NCBI RefSeq assembly: GCF_000454545.1
Contig: NZ_CM002139.1
Coordinates: 2,896,032 to 2,960,031 of the forward strand
Direction: 5' to 3'
DNA from: Xanthomonas cassavae CFBP 4642
GTDB taxonomy: Bacteria; Pseudomonadota; Gammaproteobacteria; Xanthomonadales; Xanthomonadaceae
DNA length: 64,000 nt
How positions within the stretch are numbered: position 1 is the stretch's first letter; every line of letters starts with the position of its first letter. Positions 8,119 through 21,641 of the stretch are shown here, one piece after another. Below the pieces are notes generated by a model that was not told where the DNA came from, made no database searches, and saw only the letters and a program-made list of their open reading frames with translations. Both the position numbers and the translations under genes were made by a program.

Positions 8119-9222
8119 GTGCCCCATTGGATCACCCACCCCTCCGAGCTGAGCGACCGCCTGCAGGCATCGCGCCCTTCGCGCATCGGCCTGGATACCG
8201 AATTCATTCGCGAACGCACCTACTGGCCGCAACTGGCGCTGGTGCAAATGGCCATCGGCGAGGAGATCCTGCTGATCGATCCGCTGATCCCGGGCATGAA
8301 CGAAGCGCTCAGCGAGTGGTTGACCGCCACCGACATCGTCAAGGTGATGCACAGCGCCAGCGAAGACCTGGTCACCTTCAAGTGCGGCTGCGGCGTGTTG
8401 CCGCGCCCGCTGTTCGATACCCAGATCGCCGCGGCGCTGGCCGGTGTGGGCGGTGGCGTGGGCTACCAGAAGCTGGTGCAGGAAATCACCGGCACGCTGT
8501 TGACCAAGGGCGAGACGCGCTCGGACTGGATGCGGCGTCCGCTGTCGCCAGCGCAACTGGAGTACGCCGCCGACGATGTGCGTTACCTGTTTGCGATCCA
8601 CGACGCGCTCACTCGCCGTCTTACCGAACAGAACCGCCTGGGCTGGCTGGACGAAGATGCCGAGCGCCTGCTCGCCACCGTCGAGCACGATGACGGCGAG
8701 CGCTGGCCGCATGTGAGCCTGCGCACCGCACAGTTCCTGGAGCCGGCCGCGCAACGCCGGCTGCTGCGCTTGCTGCGCTGGCGCGATCTGCAGGCACGCC
8801 AGAGCGACCGCCCGCGTAGCTGGATCCTGGACAACGAGCTGGCCAGTCAGCTGGCACGCTTTCCGCCGGCCGACCTGGACGCGCTGCTGCAGCAGTTCGA
8901 CAAATTTCCCAAGGCGCCGCGCAAGCTGGCCAATGCGATATGGGATGCGCTCAACACGCCGCTGCCCGACGAAGACCACGCGCCGCTGGCGCAGTCACCC
9001 ACCGATGGCAACAAGGCGGTGCTCAAGCGGCTGCAGGAAGCGGTGGCGCAACGCAGCCGCGAACTCGGCCTGCCGGACGGCCTGCTGGCCTCACGCCGGC
9101 ATCTGGAAAGTTTGATCGAGCAGCACGGCTGGCCGGCCGCGCTGGGGCAGTGGCGTCGCGCGCTGCTGGAAGCGCAGTTGCTGCCATTGCTGCACGACGG
9201 CGCGGCAAATAAGAGCGGCTGA
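8119..9222 (+). CDS. rnd: Ribonuclease D
   Basis: RNase D is a DEDD-family 3'-5' exoribonuclease that trims tRNA and other stable RNA 3' ends. The 367-residue product has ExoI with D26 and E28 in GLDTEFIRERTYWPQLALVQ, ExoII around VMHSASEDLVTF, and ExoIII in LEYAADDVRYL. An HRDC-like helical region (about 205-290) follows, as in E. coli Rnd. The start is GTG at 8119; no ATG lies nearby in frame, and the conserved WITHPSEL segment begins at once. It diverges from the SUMF1 lipoprotein gene, with 98 bases between starts. The 3' end faces a ligD relic on the opposite strand. Confidence 0.94.
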   Translation: MPHWITHPSELSDRLQASRPSRIGLDTEFIRERTYWPQLALVQMAIGEEILLIDPLIPGMNEALSEWLTATDIVKVMHSASEDLVTFKCGCGVLPRPLFDTQIAAALAGVGGGVGYQKLVQEITGTLLTKGETRSDWMRRPLSPAQLEYAADDVRYLFAIHDALTRRLTEQNRLGWLDEDAERLLATVEHDDGERWPHVSLRTAQFLEPAAQRRLLRLLRWRDLQARQSDRPRSWILDNELASQLARFPPADLDALLQQFDKFPKAPRKLANAIWDALNTPLPDEDHAPLAQSPTDGNKAVLKRLQEAVAQRSRELGLPDGLLASRRHLESLIEQHGWPAALGQWRRALLEAQLLPLLHDGAANKSG

Positions 9223-9285
9223 CAAAACGACCGCGCAGCCACCAGGCGGGCGCGGCCGCTGCTCGGTGTGGCATGGACCGTTCTT

Positions 9286-10256
9286 TCAAGTACGCCGTCC
9301 ACGCCCACCAGACAGCGGCTCGCCATGTTCTGTTGGCCGCTCCAAGCCGGACATGCAAACAGAAGCCTGCAGCGATGCGGGCGTGGCCAGCAGCAGCGAC
9401 CCGAACCTGCGACGGCTGCCGTTGGGCGTGGTATAGCCCACCACCGCCTATTCCTGGCTTGCCAACTGCTTGGTCTTGCGTCAATCGTCGCTGCGAGCGG
9501 GGTGATATGGCCGGTCCGCACGTTTGGACACGATGCCTTCGAAGTGCTGCTCGCCAGCCACGCGAAACGCCTGCTGCCCATCGCCTTCCACATGCGAGCT
9601 CTAGGCCAGGTGCGTTGTCGATGCCTCAGCCAGCGGCGGCTGCAACAAGTGCTTGCGCGCGCGCAACGGCGCCTGGCCAGCGCCTTACCCTGTGCCTTGC
9701 CGGCACCGGCGCGTCGCACATCCGCGGCCGGTGCCGCGGCCACATCGGCGAGCAGATCCTCGGCCTCCAGGGTGCCGGCATAGGCATCGTCTTCCTTGAA
9801 CAGCAGCCACTGCGGCTGGCGTGCCGGCTTGCCGAAGCGCACCAGATGCCAACCTCCCTTGAGCTTGCTGCCGAACAGCTCGAAGCGTAGATGCCCCTTG
9901 GTCAGCTGCGCCTCGACATCGCCATCGGTGGCCCAGACCCCGTGGTCGAAACGCGCCACATGGCCGCCACCGTATTCGCCCTTGGGAATCTCGCCCTCGA
10001 AACCGGCGTAGTCCACCGGGTGATCCTCCACCTCCACTGCGATGCGCTTCACCTTGCGGTCGTAACTCGGCCCCTTGGGCACCGCCCAGCTCTTCAGCGC
10101 ATCACCGACCTGCAGGCGAAAGTCGTAGCGCCGGCGGCTGGCATGGTGCAGCTGCACCACGAAGATCGCGCGCCGGCCGGCCGGCGGGGCCTTGCCCGGC
10201 TCCGGCTCGCGGGTCTTGTCGAAGCGGCGCTTGCGGCGGTAGTCGCTCAGGCTCAT
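9286..10256 (-). pseudogene. ligD: ligD relic: intact phosphoesterase domain, broken DNA ligase domain
   Basis: Full LigD joins DNA ends in bacterial NHEJ with Ku. Here the first ~170 residues are a good 3'-phosphoesterase domain: IFVVQLHHASRRRYDFRL, LKSWAVPKGPSYD, DHPVDYAGFEGEIPKGEYGGGHV, WHLVRFG, WLLFKEDDAYA. After an Ala-rich linker (near 9665) the frame shifts. Fragments of the ligase domain can be read in another minus-strand frame: SSHVEGDGQQAFRV, HFEGIVSKRADRPYHP, SDD*RKTKQLASQE*, VVGYTTPNGS. These are interrupted by TAG, TGA and TAG; the TGA stands where DW is expected before RKTK. The nucleotidyl-Lys motif and the polymerase domain are absent. A free-standing phosphoesterase could still be made. 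No ku lies in this window. Confidence 0.85.
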
Positions 10257-10680
10257 CGGCCGATGCCAGGCGCAGCGATGACGCGCGGCGCGATTCTGTC
10301 CGCAGCAGGAGGCGCTCGCCTACCTATGCCCATGGCCATTGCGGAGTGCGCAGTTTGCCTGCCAGCCATGTCGGCCCTCCGGGTGCCGCACCGACAGCAG
10401 CGCAATCCGGGTCTGCGCGCCGGTGGCGTGGATCGACATGCATCGCACACTTGCGTCTATTCATGGTCGGGTTCGCGGGCACGGGCGTGTAAGCTGGGCA
10501 TGCACACAGCGACAATGCGAACGCGGCCGAGCAGGGCCTGTGAAGAGCGGCCGTCCTGAAGAGCGGCCGTCCTGTTGTGCATCTCCTTTACAGGCAGCGG
10601 CCGCTCCACGGGCCGCATGTCATAATGGCGCGCGCCCTAGGGCGGCGTCTCCACTTCTATTATTCCGAGGCCATACCTCT
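10257..10680. other. Intergenic region upstream of the H-NS-family gene
   Basis: 424 bases between the divergent ligD relic and the hns-like gene. It holds a perfect 16-bp tandem duplication (10541-10572) and otherwise no supported gene. A long untranslated or promoter region for the nucleoid protein is plausible. Confidence 0.5.
10541..10572. repeat. Perfect tandem duplication of a 16-bp unit
   Basis: TGAAGAGCGGCCGTCC occurs twice head to tail (10541-10556 and 10557-10572). It lies 109 bases upstream of the H-NS-family start codon. It may be a recent slippage event; copy number could vary between strains. Confidence 0.85.
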
Positions 10681-11082
10681 GTGAGCAATACCTCTTCGAA
10701 ACTGGACTCCATCGCGCAAGCCAAGGCCAAACTGCTGGACGAGCTGCAGAAGCTGGAAGAACAGGAGAAAACCGAGCGCGCCAGCGAGGCATCCTCGGCG
10801 CATGCCACCATCGTGTCGCTGCTCGAACAGTTTGCCGGTCACTTCAACACCAAGCAGCGCAATGATATCGCCGCGTACCTGGGCACCACCGCTGCGCGCA
10901 AGGAAGTGGTCAAAAGCGGCCGCAGCGAAGTCAAGCCCAAGTACGAATTGCCGCATACCGGCGAAACCTGGTCCGGCCGCGGCCGCACCCCCAAGGCCTT
11001 TGCCGCATGGGAAGGTTCGGTGTCGTACAAGGAATGGAAGGCCAAGAATCCGGACCTCAAGTTCCCGCTGGTTCGCGAGTAA
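10681..11082 (+). CDS. H-NS family nucleoid-associated protein
   Basis: The 133-residue protein has a coiled-coil oligomerisation region at the N-terminus (SIAQAKAKLLDELQKLEEQEKTERA, about 8-35). The C-terminal H-NS DNA-binding domain includes PKYELPHTGETWSGRGRTPKAF. In TWSGRGRTPKAF the Gly-Arg-Gly core resembles the AT-hook-like minor-groove motif of the family. It should bind curved, AT-rich DNA and silence transferred genes. Xanthomonas relatives are known as Xrv proteins; the exact paralogue is not assigned here. The start is GTG at 10681 with GAGG ten bases upstream; there is no closer ATG. It is monocistronic, followed by tRNA-Ala. Confidence 0.9.
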   Translation: MSNTSSKLDSIAQAKAKLLDELQKLEEQEKTERASEASSAHATIVSLLEQFAGHFNTKQRNDIAAYLGTTAARKEVVKSGRSEVKPKYELPHTGETWSGRGRTPKAFAAWEGSVSYKEWKAKNPDLKFPLVRE

Positions 11083-11131
11083 TGCCTGTACCACCGTGCC
11101 CCCCCCGGCACGGTCGGCTGCGGTCCTTCGC

Positions 11132-11161
11132 TTGGCGAACGGCGCGGCATGTGGTTAGAAT
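11132..11161 (+). promoter_or_regulatory. Sigma-70-type promoter of tRNA-Ala
   Basis: TTGGCG (11132-11137) and TAGAAT (11156-11161) are separated by 18 bases. The predicted start lies a few bases upstream of the mature tRNA 5' end at 11172. Confidence 0.55.
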
Positions 11162-11171
11162 CCAAGCACGT

Positions 11172-11247
11172 GGGGCGGTAGCTCAGCTGGGAGAGCGTCG
11201 CGTTCGCATCGCGAAGGTCGAGGGTTCGATCCCCTTCCGCTCCACCA
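11172..11247 (+). tRNA. tRNA-Ala, anticodon CGC
   Basis: The 76-base gene folds as a full cloverleaf. The 7-bp acceptor pairs GGGGCGG with CCGCTCC, with one G-T pair. The D-arm is GCTC...GAGC. The anticodon stem TCGCG/CGCGA encloses the loop TTCGCAT with anticodon CGC. The T-arm is GAGGG TTCGATC CCCTT. The CCA end is encoded. It reads GCG codons, frequent in this GC-rich genome. A promoter lies just upstream and a strong terminator follows 13 bases downstream. Confidence 0.97.
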
Positions 11248-11260
11248 CCGCATCAAGTAC

Positions 11261-11291
11261 AAGCCTCGGACGTCCGCGTTCGGGGCTTTTT
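11261..11291 (+). terminator. Rho-independent terminator of tRNA-Ala
   Basis: A 12-bp stem (AAGCCTCGGACG at 11261-11272 with CGTTCGGGGCTT at 11277-11288, two G-T pairs) closes a TCCG loop and is followed by a run of T. Every stem position pairs. Confidence 0.85.
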
Positions 11292-11422
11292 GCTGTGGGC
11301 CGGGCGCCTCTCCGACAAACCTCACCGCGAGGGCCGTCACCGCGCGGCCGCGTCCACGCCATGGCGCCGGGATCACACTGCGCGCGCTACCGTGGCTGCA
11401 ACCATCACGCAGGACCGCAGCC

Positions 11423-11599
11423 ATGAGCAAACATCCACGCCAGCCCGACGACGTCGCCGACGATGCCAGCGGCGTTGCCGAAAGCCGCGAATCGCGCAAG
11501 CAGGACGACACCGCCAAACAGCGCCCAGGCCAGGACGACCTGAAGGTGCACGACGAGCACAGCCGTCGCCCCAAAGGGCAACACGGTCAGGGCCAGTAA
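11423..11599 (+). CDS. Small hydrophilic protein of unknown function (58 aa)
   Basis: A short gene starts with ATG 11423, AGGA lying ten bases upstream (11410-11413), and ends with TAA at 11599. The product is very polar, rich in Asp, Gln, Arg, Lys and His (MSKHPRQPDDVADDASG at the start, RRPKGQHGQGQ at the end). It has no hydrophobic segment or cysteine and is probably disordered. Codon use looks like neighbouring genes. It stands alone between the tRNA terminator and a GAF protein gene. I do not recognise a family; small acidic or basic stress proteins have similar composition, but no function can be assigned. Confidence 0.6.
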   Translation: MSKHPRQPDDVADDASGVAESRESRKQDDTAKQRPGQDDLKVHDEHSRRPKGQHGQGQ

Positions 11600-11792
11600 C
11601 CGCCGAATTCTCTGGCCCGATTGCGGACGCGACCGCATCGGCAGCGCCAACGCTGTGGCAAGATCGGGTCAGGCGTTGGGCACTGGGGTGGCCGATGCGC
11701 AGCTTTCCTCGTTCGGAACGAGCGCTCCGGCGTTGCGTTGATGGATCCATCTTATTGACGGCGCCGCCGGCGCACTGCTTCGAAGGTTCTGC

Positions 11793-12866
11793 ATGCAGAT
11801 TCCAGACGCGCCTGCACTGAACCTGGTCCACGCCAGCGTGCTGCCGGGCGACTTCGCCGCCCACCCGGGCGCGCGGCTGCCAGCCAACGAAGACGAGCGC
11901 CTGGACGCACTGCATGAGTACCAGTTGCTGGATACTCCGCCCGAGCCGCGCTACGACGCATTTACCGCCACTGCCGCAGCCACCTGCCGCACGCCGATGG
12001 CACTGATCTCCCTTGTGGATACGCAGCGGCAATGGTTCAAGTCCCGCGTCGGCATGCAGCCGAGCGAGACGCCGCGCACGCTCTCGTTCTGCGCGCACGC
12101 CATCCTGCAGCCGGACCAGCTGATGGAGGTCGCCGATACCCATCTGGACCCGCGCTTTGTCGACAATGCCTTGGCGACCGGCGAGCCGCAGATCCGCTTC
12201 TATGCCGGTGCGCCACTGCTCACCTCCGACGGCATCGCGCTGGGCACCTTGTGCGTGCTGGATCGCGCGCCGCGGCGTCTTTCCGACGCAGAGCGCGATG
12301 CATTGCGGTCGCTGGCCCGCCAGGTGGTAGACACCATCCAATTGCGGCGTGCGGCCAGGCTGGTCGAACTGGATGCGCTACGCGATGCAAGTACCGGCCT
12401 GTGGAACCACGCCGGGCTGGAGCGCGCCTTGCAGGCGATGGCACCGACGTCGGGTCAGGCAGTGAGCGTGGCGCTGATCGACCTGGATGGCTTCAAACGG
12501 CAGCGTTTGCGCGCCGGTACCGCAGCTGCAGAGGCGACCCTGATACAGGCCGCTGGCGTGATCGAATCCCGCCTGCCGCAGGACACCATCGTCGCGCGCC
12601 TGCGTGGCAACCGGCTGTGCGCGGCGCTGCCGGCGACCCCGGCCACTGGCGCGCTTGACGCAATCGACGGGATTCGACAGGCCATCGAGCAGGCACAGTG
12701 GCCTACCGGCGCGTTGACCATCAGCGCAGGGCTGGTGGAAACGACCCCGGACGATGCGTTAGAGACGAACGCGCTACTGGCACGCGCACGGCATGCCTTG
12801 CAGCTGGCGATCATGGCTGGGCGCAACCGCGTGCAGCGCTTCACCGGATGGCAACTGCACGACTGA
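11793..12866 (+). CDS. GAF domain protein with degenerate GGDEF domain
   Basis: The 357-residue soluble protein begins with a linker holding the ALHEYQLLDTPPEPRYDAFT motif often found before sensor GAF domains. The GAF domain spans about 60-190 (ALISLVDTQRQWFKSRVGM, FCAHAILQPDQLMEVADTHLDPRF, FYAGAPLLTSDGIALGTLCVLD). A GGDEF-type fold follows (DASTGLWNHAGLERAL, VALIDLDGFK), but the active signature is replaced by RGNRL at 271-275. It is therefore unlikely to make c-di-GMP and may act as a GAF-gated binder or regulator. It is monocistronic. The ligand is unknown. Confidence 0.85.
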   Translation: MQIPDAPALNLVHASVLPGDFAAHPGARLPANEDERLDALHEYQLLDTPPEPRYDAFTATAAATCRTPMALISLVDTQRQWFKSRVGMQPSETPRTLSFCAHAILQPDQLMEVADTHLDPRFVDNALATGEPQIRFYAGAPLLTSDGIALGTLCVLDRAPRRLSDAERDALRSLARQVVDTIQLRRAARLVELDALRDASTGLWNHAGLERALQAMAPTSGQAVSVALIDLDGFKRQRLRAGTAAAEATLIQAAGVIESRLPQDTIVARLRGNRLCAALPATPATGALDAIDGIRQAIEQAQWPTGALTISAGLVETTPDDALETNALLARARHALQLAIMAGRNRVQRFTGWQLHD

Positions 12867-13283
12867 GCAACACGACGTGCAGGCGTGTCGTGGTGATCTG
12901 CCGTTGCGTTGAGTCACCGGCCTTACGTGAGAGGCCGGCTCGATTGATCGCAGCGTTGCCTTTCGCAAGCGCACCAACTTGCGCTGACCATGCAGGCGCA
13001 GCCCCTTCGCGACGTTGTTCATCGCGCACAGGGCCATCGAGATGGTGCTCAGTGCTGTAACACGCTGATCTTGCCGACCGATTCGCATGGCGCCGGTGGT
13101 CCGCCGAACAGCCGCCGTACACGAGTCTGGAGTGGGCACCACACGCCGACGTGGCCCACGACACTCCACATCCCGAAGTAGCCGCAGACCATTGCCAGGC
13201 GGTCGTCGGATGTCGCTACTGCCCTTCTGCCACGCCAGCCGATAGCATCACCGGGCACGTGGTATGACGCCGGCAAGCGACGC
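12867..13283. other. Intergenic region with no supported gene
   Basis: 417 bases between convergent genes (GAF protein and cheW). On the minus strand around 12890-13060 a segment reading ALSTISMALCAMNNVAKGL looks faintly like a transposase C-terminus, but it cannot be assigned. No terminator with a T-tract was seen. Confidence 0.45.
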
Positions 13284-13793
13284 TCAGGCAGCCAGCACCG
13301 CTGCGCTACCGGCGATCTCCTCCACCTGCAGCACCTGCTCCATGTCCAGCAGCACCACGAAGCGTTCGCCCACCTTGCCCATGCCGCGCAGCAGATCGCG
13401 GCGGATATGCGTTCCGAACGCCGGCGCCGCTTCGATATCCTGGTCGGCCAGTTCGATCACCGCGTTGACGGCGTCCACCAGCACGCCGATCACCTGGGTG
13501 CCCTGGGCCTGCTCGGTGGACAGAATCACGATGCAGCTACGCTTGTTGATGGCGCTGCCGGCGCGTCCCAGCCGCGCCTGCAGGTCCACCACCGGCACCA
13601 CCGCCCCACGCAGGTTGATCACTCCGCGCACGCAGGCCGGCATCGATGGCACCGGCGTCGGGGTGCGGTACTGGATGATTTCGCGAATGCCGAGAATGCT
13701 GGTGGCAAACGTTTCGCCATCGAGCTGAAAGGTCAGGTGCTGGGCGGCCGCATCGGCGTCGCCGGGCATTGCATCGGAAGTCTGTGCAGTCAT
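13284..13793 (-). CDS. cheW: Chemotaxis coupling protein CheW
   Basis: CheW links chemoreceptors to the CheA kinase. The 169-residue protein is one CheW domain: HLTFQLDGETFATSILGIREIIQYRTPTPVPSMPACVRGVINLRG with the conserved VRGVINLRG, then VVPVVDLQARLG, IGVLVDAVNAVIEL and a C-terminal GERFVVLLDMEQVL. It lies 11 bases downstream of the chemoreceptor gene at 13805 on the same strand and is likely co-transcribed from the FliA-type promoter. cheA is not present nearby, so the pair probably feeds a kinase encoded elsewhere. Confidence 0.94.
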   Translation of the reverse strand: MTAQTSDAMPGDADAAAQHLTFQLDGETFATSILGIREIIQYRTPTPVPSMPACVRGVINLRGAVVPVVDLQARLGRAGSAINKRSCIVILSTEQAQGTQVIGVLVDAVNAVIELADQDIEAAPAFGTHIRRDLLRGMGKVGERFVVLLDMEQVLQVEEIAGSAAVLAA

Positions 13794-13804
13794 CGATCGA
13801 TCTC

Positions 13805-15463
13805 TCAGAAGCGAGCGAACTGGCCTTCGTCCGGGCCTTCGGACATCGCGTAGGCCGGCGCCGCGCTGCTGCGCCAGCCGCGCGCACCTGCGGCGCGCAC
13901 CGGGCGTGCGACGACCTGCTTGCCACGCTTGGGCGGCGTGGTCGCCGGCCCCTGCCCGCCCAGGCGGAAGAACGCCATGCTCTGCTGCAGCTGCTCGGCC
14001 TGCGCGCTCATTTCCTCGGCAGTGGCGGCCAGTTCTTCGGAGGCACTGGCGTTCTGCTGGGTGGTCTGGCTCAACTGCACCACCGCCGAATTGATCTGGC
14101 TGACACCGGACGATTGTTCTTCGGACGCGGCAGAGATTTCCTGCACCAGATCCGAGGTGCGCTTGATGCTGGGCACGATGGTGTCCAGCAGACGCCCGGC
14201 GCGATCGGCCAGTTCCACGCTGGAGCTGGCCACCTCGCCGATCTCCTGCGCCGCGACCTGGCTGCGTTCGGCCAGCTTGCGTACTTCGGCGGCAACCACC
14301 GCAAAGCCCTTGCCATGTTCGCCGGCACGCGCCGCTTCGATGGCAGCATTGAGCGCGAGCAGATTGGTCTGATACGCGATGTCGTCGATGATGCCGATCT
14401 TCTGCGCGATCTGCTTCATCGCCTGGGTGGTGGCTACCACCGCTTCGCCGCCTTCGATGGTTTCCTTGGCGGCCTGGGTGGCCATGCCGTCGGTGATGCG
14501 TGCGTTTTCGGTGTTCTGGCTGATCGAGGCGGTCATCTGCTCCAGCGAGGCGCTGGTTTCCTCGACCCCGGCGGCCTGTTCGCTGGCCGCCTGCGACAGC
14601 GACTGCGCGGTGGCGCTGACTTCTTCGGAAGCGCTGGCCAGGGTCTCGGCGCTGGTATTCACCTCGCCCACCACCTGCGACAACTTCTGCACCATGGTGC
14701 GCATCGCTTCGAGCAGCTGCGCGGTTTCGTCGCGGCCGTGCACATCGATCTGCATGGTCAGGTCGCCTTCCGACAGCCCGTTGGCCACCGAGACGGCGCG
14801 CCGGATCGGGCCGGTGACGCTGCGGCTGATCACCACGCCCAGAATGGCGCCGAGCAGCACGCCACTGCAGATGATGGCGATCAACAGCTTGGAGCTACGC
14901 GCATGGATGGCGCCGGTTTCGGCGTTGGCAGAGGCCGCGCTGCGCTCGCGCAGGCCGCTCAGGTCGGTCATCAAGGTATCCACTTCGTCCGAGCTGGCGC
15001 GTACCGCACGCGAAAGCGCGGCGAGCTCGGGGTTGGCCTCGCGCAGCGCTTCGCGGTTGGCCGCTTCGATGAAGCGGCCGCGCTCGTCCAGATAGGTTTG
15101 CCAGGCGCGATCGAACTGCGCCAGCTTGTTCTTGCCTTCCTCGGTCTGGAAGCTGTCGCGCGCACGCGCCATATGGTCGACCACCTTGGCAGTGTACTTG
15201 TCGATGTTCTGCACATGCGACTGGCGCTCTTCCGCGCTGCTGGCCAGCAACAGATTGACACGCGCACGGCCGGCGTAGATCAGGTTGATGTTGGCTTCCT
15301 TGACGTTGGACAAGCCCAGCAATTTGCGCTCGTACAGCGAGGTCGACAGGTCGCTGATGCGGCCGGAGTTGGAATAGCCCACCCACCCGATGCATGCGCC
15401 GATCGCCGAAACGATCAGGAACGCCACGATCAGCCTGGTTCCGATTTTGAAGTTGCCTAACAT
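13805..15463 (-). CDS. Methyl-accepting chemotaxis protein
   Basis: The 552-residue chemoreceptor has TM1 at about 10-30, a periplasmic four-helix-bundle sensor at about 31-191, TM2 at about 192-213, a HAMP domain (about 213-265) and a cytoplasmic signalling hairpin. The hairpin tip reads [40 protein letters not shown] (about 361-400). Glu/Gln-rich methylation helices flank the hairpin. The start is ATG 15463 ([10 protein letters not shown]); the open frame upstream lacks features and would place the N-terminus before TM1. The ligand cannot be deduced. It is followed by cheW. Confidence 0.93.
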   Translation of the reverse strand: MLGNFKIGTRLIVAFLIVSAIGACIGWVGYSNSGRISDLSTSLYERKLLGLSNVKEANINLIYAGRARVNLLLASSAEERQSHVQNIDKYTAKVVDHMARARDSFQTEEGKNKLAQFDRAWQTYLDERGRFIEAANREALREANPELAALSRAVRASSDEVDTLMTDLSGLRERSAASANAETGAIHARSSKLLIAIICSGVLLGAILGVVISRSVTGPIRRAVSVANGLSEGDLTMQIDVHGRDETAQLLEAMRTMVQKLSQVVGEVNTSAETLASASEEVSATAQSLSQAASEQAAGVEETSASLEQMTASISQNTENARITDGMATQAAKETIEGGEAVVATTQAMKQIAQKIGIIDDIAYQTNLLALNAAIEAARAGEHGKGFAVVAAEVRKLAERSQVAAQEIGEVASSSVELADRAGRLLDTIVPSIKRTSDLVQEISAASEEQSSGVSQINSAVVQLSQTTQQNASASEELAATAEEMSAQAEQLQQSMAFFRLGGQGPATTPPKRGKQVVARPVRAAGARGWRSSAAPAYAMSEGPDEGQFARF

Positions 15464-15763
15464 TGGGGAGTTCTCGTGAGAATGATGCGTGGGCCACAGG
15501 CGTTGCAGTGACGACCGACGGTGCTGGGCGTGCCGATGGCGGCGATGCGGCTGGTCTGACCGATCGTTGTTAGCTATCGGCGATGGCAAAACGCGCTTGA
15601 GACGTTCGCTGCCGTTAAACGGCTATTCATCCCAGTGGATGTGCGCTTTTGTGACAGGGCAGACGTTCCTGCAGATCTCGATTCGGAAAACCCCTACCCC
15701 TGGCCGATGACCTGTCCAAGCCAGTCCGCAGGGACCTCACGAACGTACCGCTAGGCTTGCGGC
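15464..15763. other. Divergent intergenic region holding a flagellar-type promoter
   Basis: 300 bases between the chemoreceptor gene and the glycosylase gene. It contains the FliA-type promoter at 15574-15600 and, just upstream of it, a perfect 13-bp palindrome GCCGTTAAACGGC (15611-15623) that could bind a regulator. Confidence 0.5.
15574..15600 (-). promoter_or_regulatory. Sigma-28 (FliA) promoter of the chemoreceptor-cheW operon
   Basis: On the minus strand TCAAGCGC (15600-15593) and GCCGATAG (15581-15574) are separated by exactly 11 bases, matching the enterobacterial FliA consensus TAAAG...N11...GCCGATAA in spacing and nearly all key bases. It lies about 110 bases upstream of the receptor ATG. 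This would place the operon among late flagellar genes. Confidence 0.7.
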
Positions 15764-16323
15764 ATGCCGATTACGCCCCTGCCCCGCCATTTCTACGACC
15801 ACGATGCGCGCGAGGTAGCCCCGTGCCTGCTCAACAAGGTGTTGGTCAGCGCCGATGGACGCCGGGGCCGCATCACCGAAGTGGAAGCGTATTGCGGCAG
15901 CGAGGATCCGGCGGCGCATTCATTCCGGGGCATGACGCCGCGTACCCAGGTGATGTTCGGTGCCGCCGGTCACCTGTATGTGTATTTCATCTACGGCATG
16001 CATTGGGCGATCAACGCCGTCTGCGGCGGCGCGCCCGGGCACGCGGTACTGATCCGCGCGCTGGAGCCCGTGGACGGTCTGGACACCATGCAGGCGGCGC
16101 GTGGCGGCGTGCCCATCAAGGTGCTGACCACCGGCCCCGGCCGGCTGGCGCAGGCGTTTGGAGTGAGCGCGGCCGATAACGGACTGGACTTGACCGATGC
16201 CGCAGCGCGGCTGTGGATCGAAGACGACGGCCTGCCGCCACCGGCTGCGCCGCTGGCAACGCCCCGGATCGGCATCCGCAAGGCAGTGCAGGCACCGTGG
16301 CGCTGGGTGGTGCTGGACAGCGG

Positions 16324-20718
<4,395 letters not shown>

Positions 20719-21085
20719 GGGCGATACCAGTCGCAGATGACCCGCCCGGGCGGCAGGCCGAACGGGGTCAACGCAGAATGTAAATTCAATGCGGAAATGT
20801 CTCTGTGAGGTGGCGCCGCTGAGGCGCGGATGCAAGCCGGCATCTGCAATGGTGGTGAACGGATTCACGGGCGTATGCTGCCGATCTCACTTCTGCCTCC
20901 CTCGCTCCCCAGGCAACCTCGAGAAGGCAGCGTCATGAGGGCGCGGCCATCCTCCCCCACGGCGAGAATGGTGCCGGTCACGCGACTGAGACTTCAACGC
21001 CGCCCCCCCGACATCGCTGCGCCGATCAGCGCAGATCCACGGTCTTGCGATTGTCGAGCAAGCAAGGCCATGGCACATTGGTGCC
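20719..21085. other. Intergenic region with no supported gene
   Basis: 367 bases between divergent lhr and a DUF3301 gene. It includes a C-run CCGCCCCCCCG near 21000 but no convincing gene, hairpin or repeat. Confidence 0.5.
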
Positions 21086-21430
21086 ATGCCTAGTCTCATC
21101 GTCTTCATGATCGTTGGTGCGGCGATCGTCGCGTTCTGGAACTGCTCGCGTGCCGCTGCCGAACGCGCCGAGGTGTTGGGCCGCAATGCCTGCCGTGCCG
21201 CCGATGTGCAGTGGCTGGATCAAAGCGTGCACTCCACCGGAATCCGACTTTGCCGCATGCCCACTGGCTGGCTGGGGTTCGAGCGGACCTTCCGCTTCGA
21301 CTATTCCTACGACGGCGTGGATCGCCACAGCGGCAAGCTGGTGCTGCGCGGCGATCAACTGATCGCCTTCACCGGCCCGCAGGTGGCCAGCGTGCGGGCG
21401 TTGCACCCCGAGCAGGAGCGCCTGGAATGA
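21086..21430 (+). CDS. DUF3301 family membrane-anchored protein
   Basis: The 114-residue protein has one N-terminal hydrophobic helix (LIVFMIVGAAIVAFWNCS, about 4-21). A conserved cytosolic or periplasmic part follows: AERAEVLGRNACRAADVQWLDQSVH, GFERTFRFDYSYDGVDRHSGKLVLRGDQLIAF. This layout and the motifs match the DUF3301 family of gammaproteobacteria, whose function is unknown. The annotated ATG begins directly with the hydrophobic segment, so it is the natural start. It is monocistronic. Confidence 0.8.
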   Translation: MPSLIVFMIVGAAIVAFWNCSRAAAERAEVLGRNACRAADVQWLDQSVHSTGIRLCRMPTGWLGFERTFRFDYSYDGVDRHSGKLVLRGDQLIAFTGPQVASVRALHPEQERLE

Positions 21431-21641
21431 GGCGCCGCAAGCTGTAGCGCTTGGAATGCGACTGCACACCTCGAACGCTGCTAAAGCGTTGCAGCAACGC
21501 ACGTCGATGTCGTCGACTGGTCAGACCTGCGATCAGATCTACCAAGCATTCCGGCACGTGCCGGGTTCGCTGGCGGCGCTCGTCCTTCATGGCCGCGGCG
21601 AGAAGATCCGTCGCTTGATGGGCAACGCACGTGCAGCTTGT

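Noticed and set aside
12774..13169. Possible transposase remnant on the minus strand
   Set aside because: One segment (TISMALCAMNNVAKGLRLHGQ) is suggestive, but no catalytic motif or inverted repeats were found; a database search would be needed.
13769..15460. 563-codon plus-strand open frame across the chemoreceptor gene
   Set aside because: Antisense shadow; the minus strand encodes a clear chemoreceptor with TM, HAMP and signalling domains.
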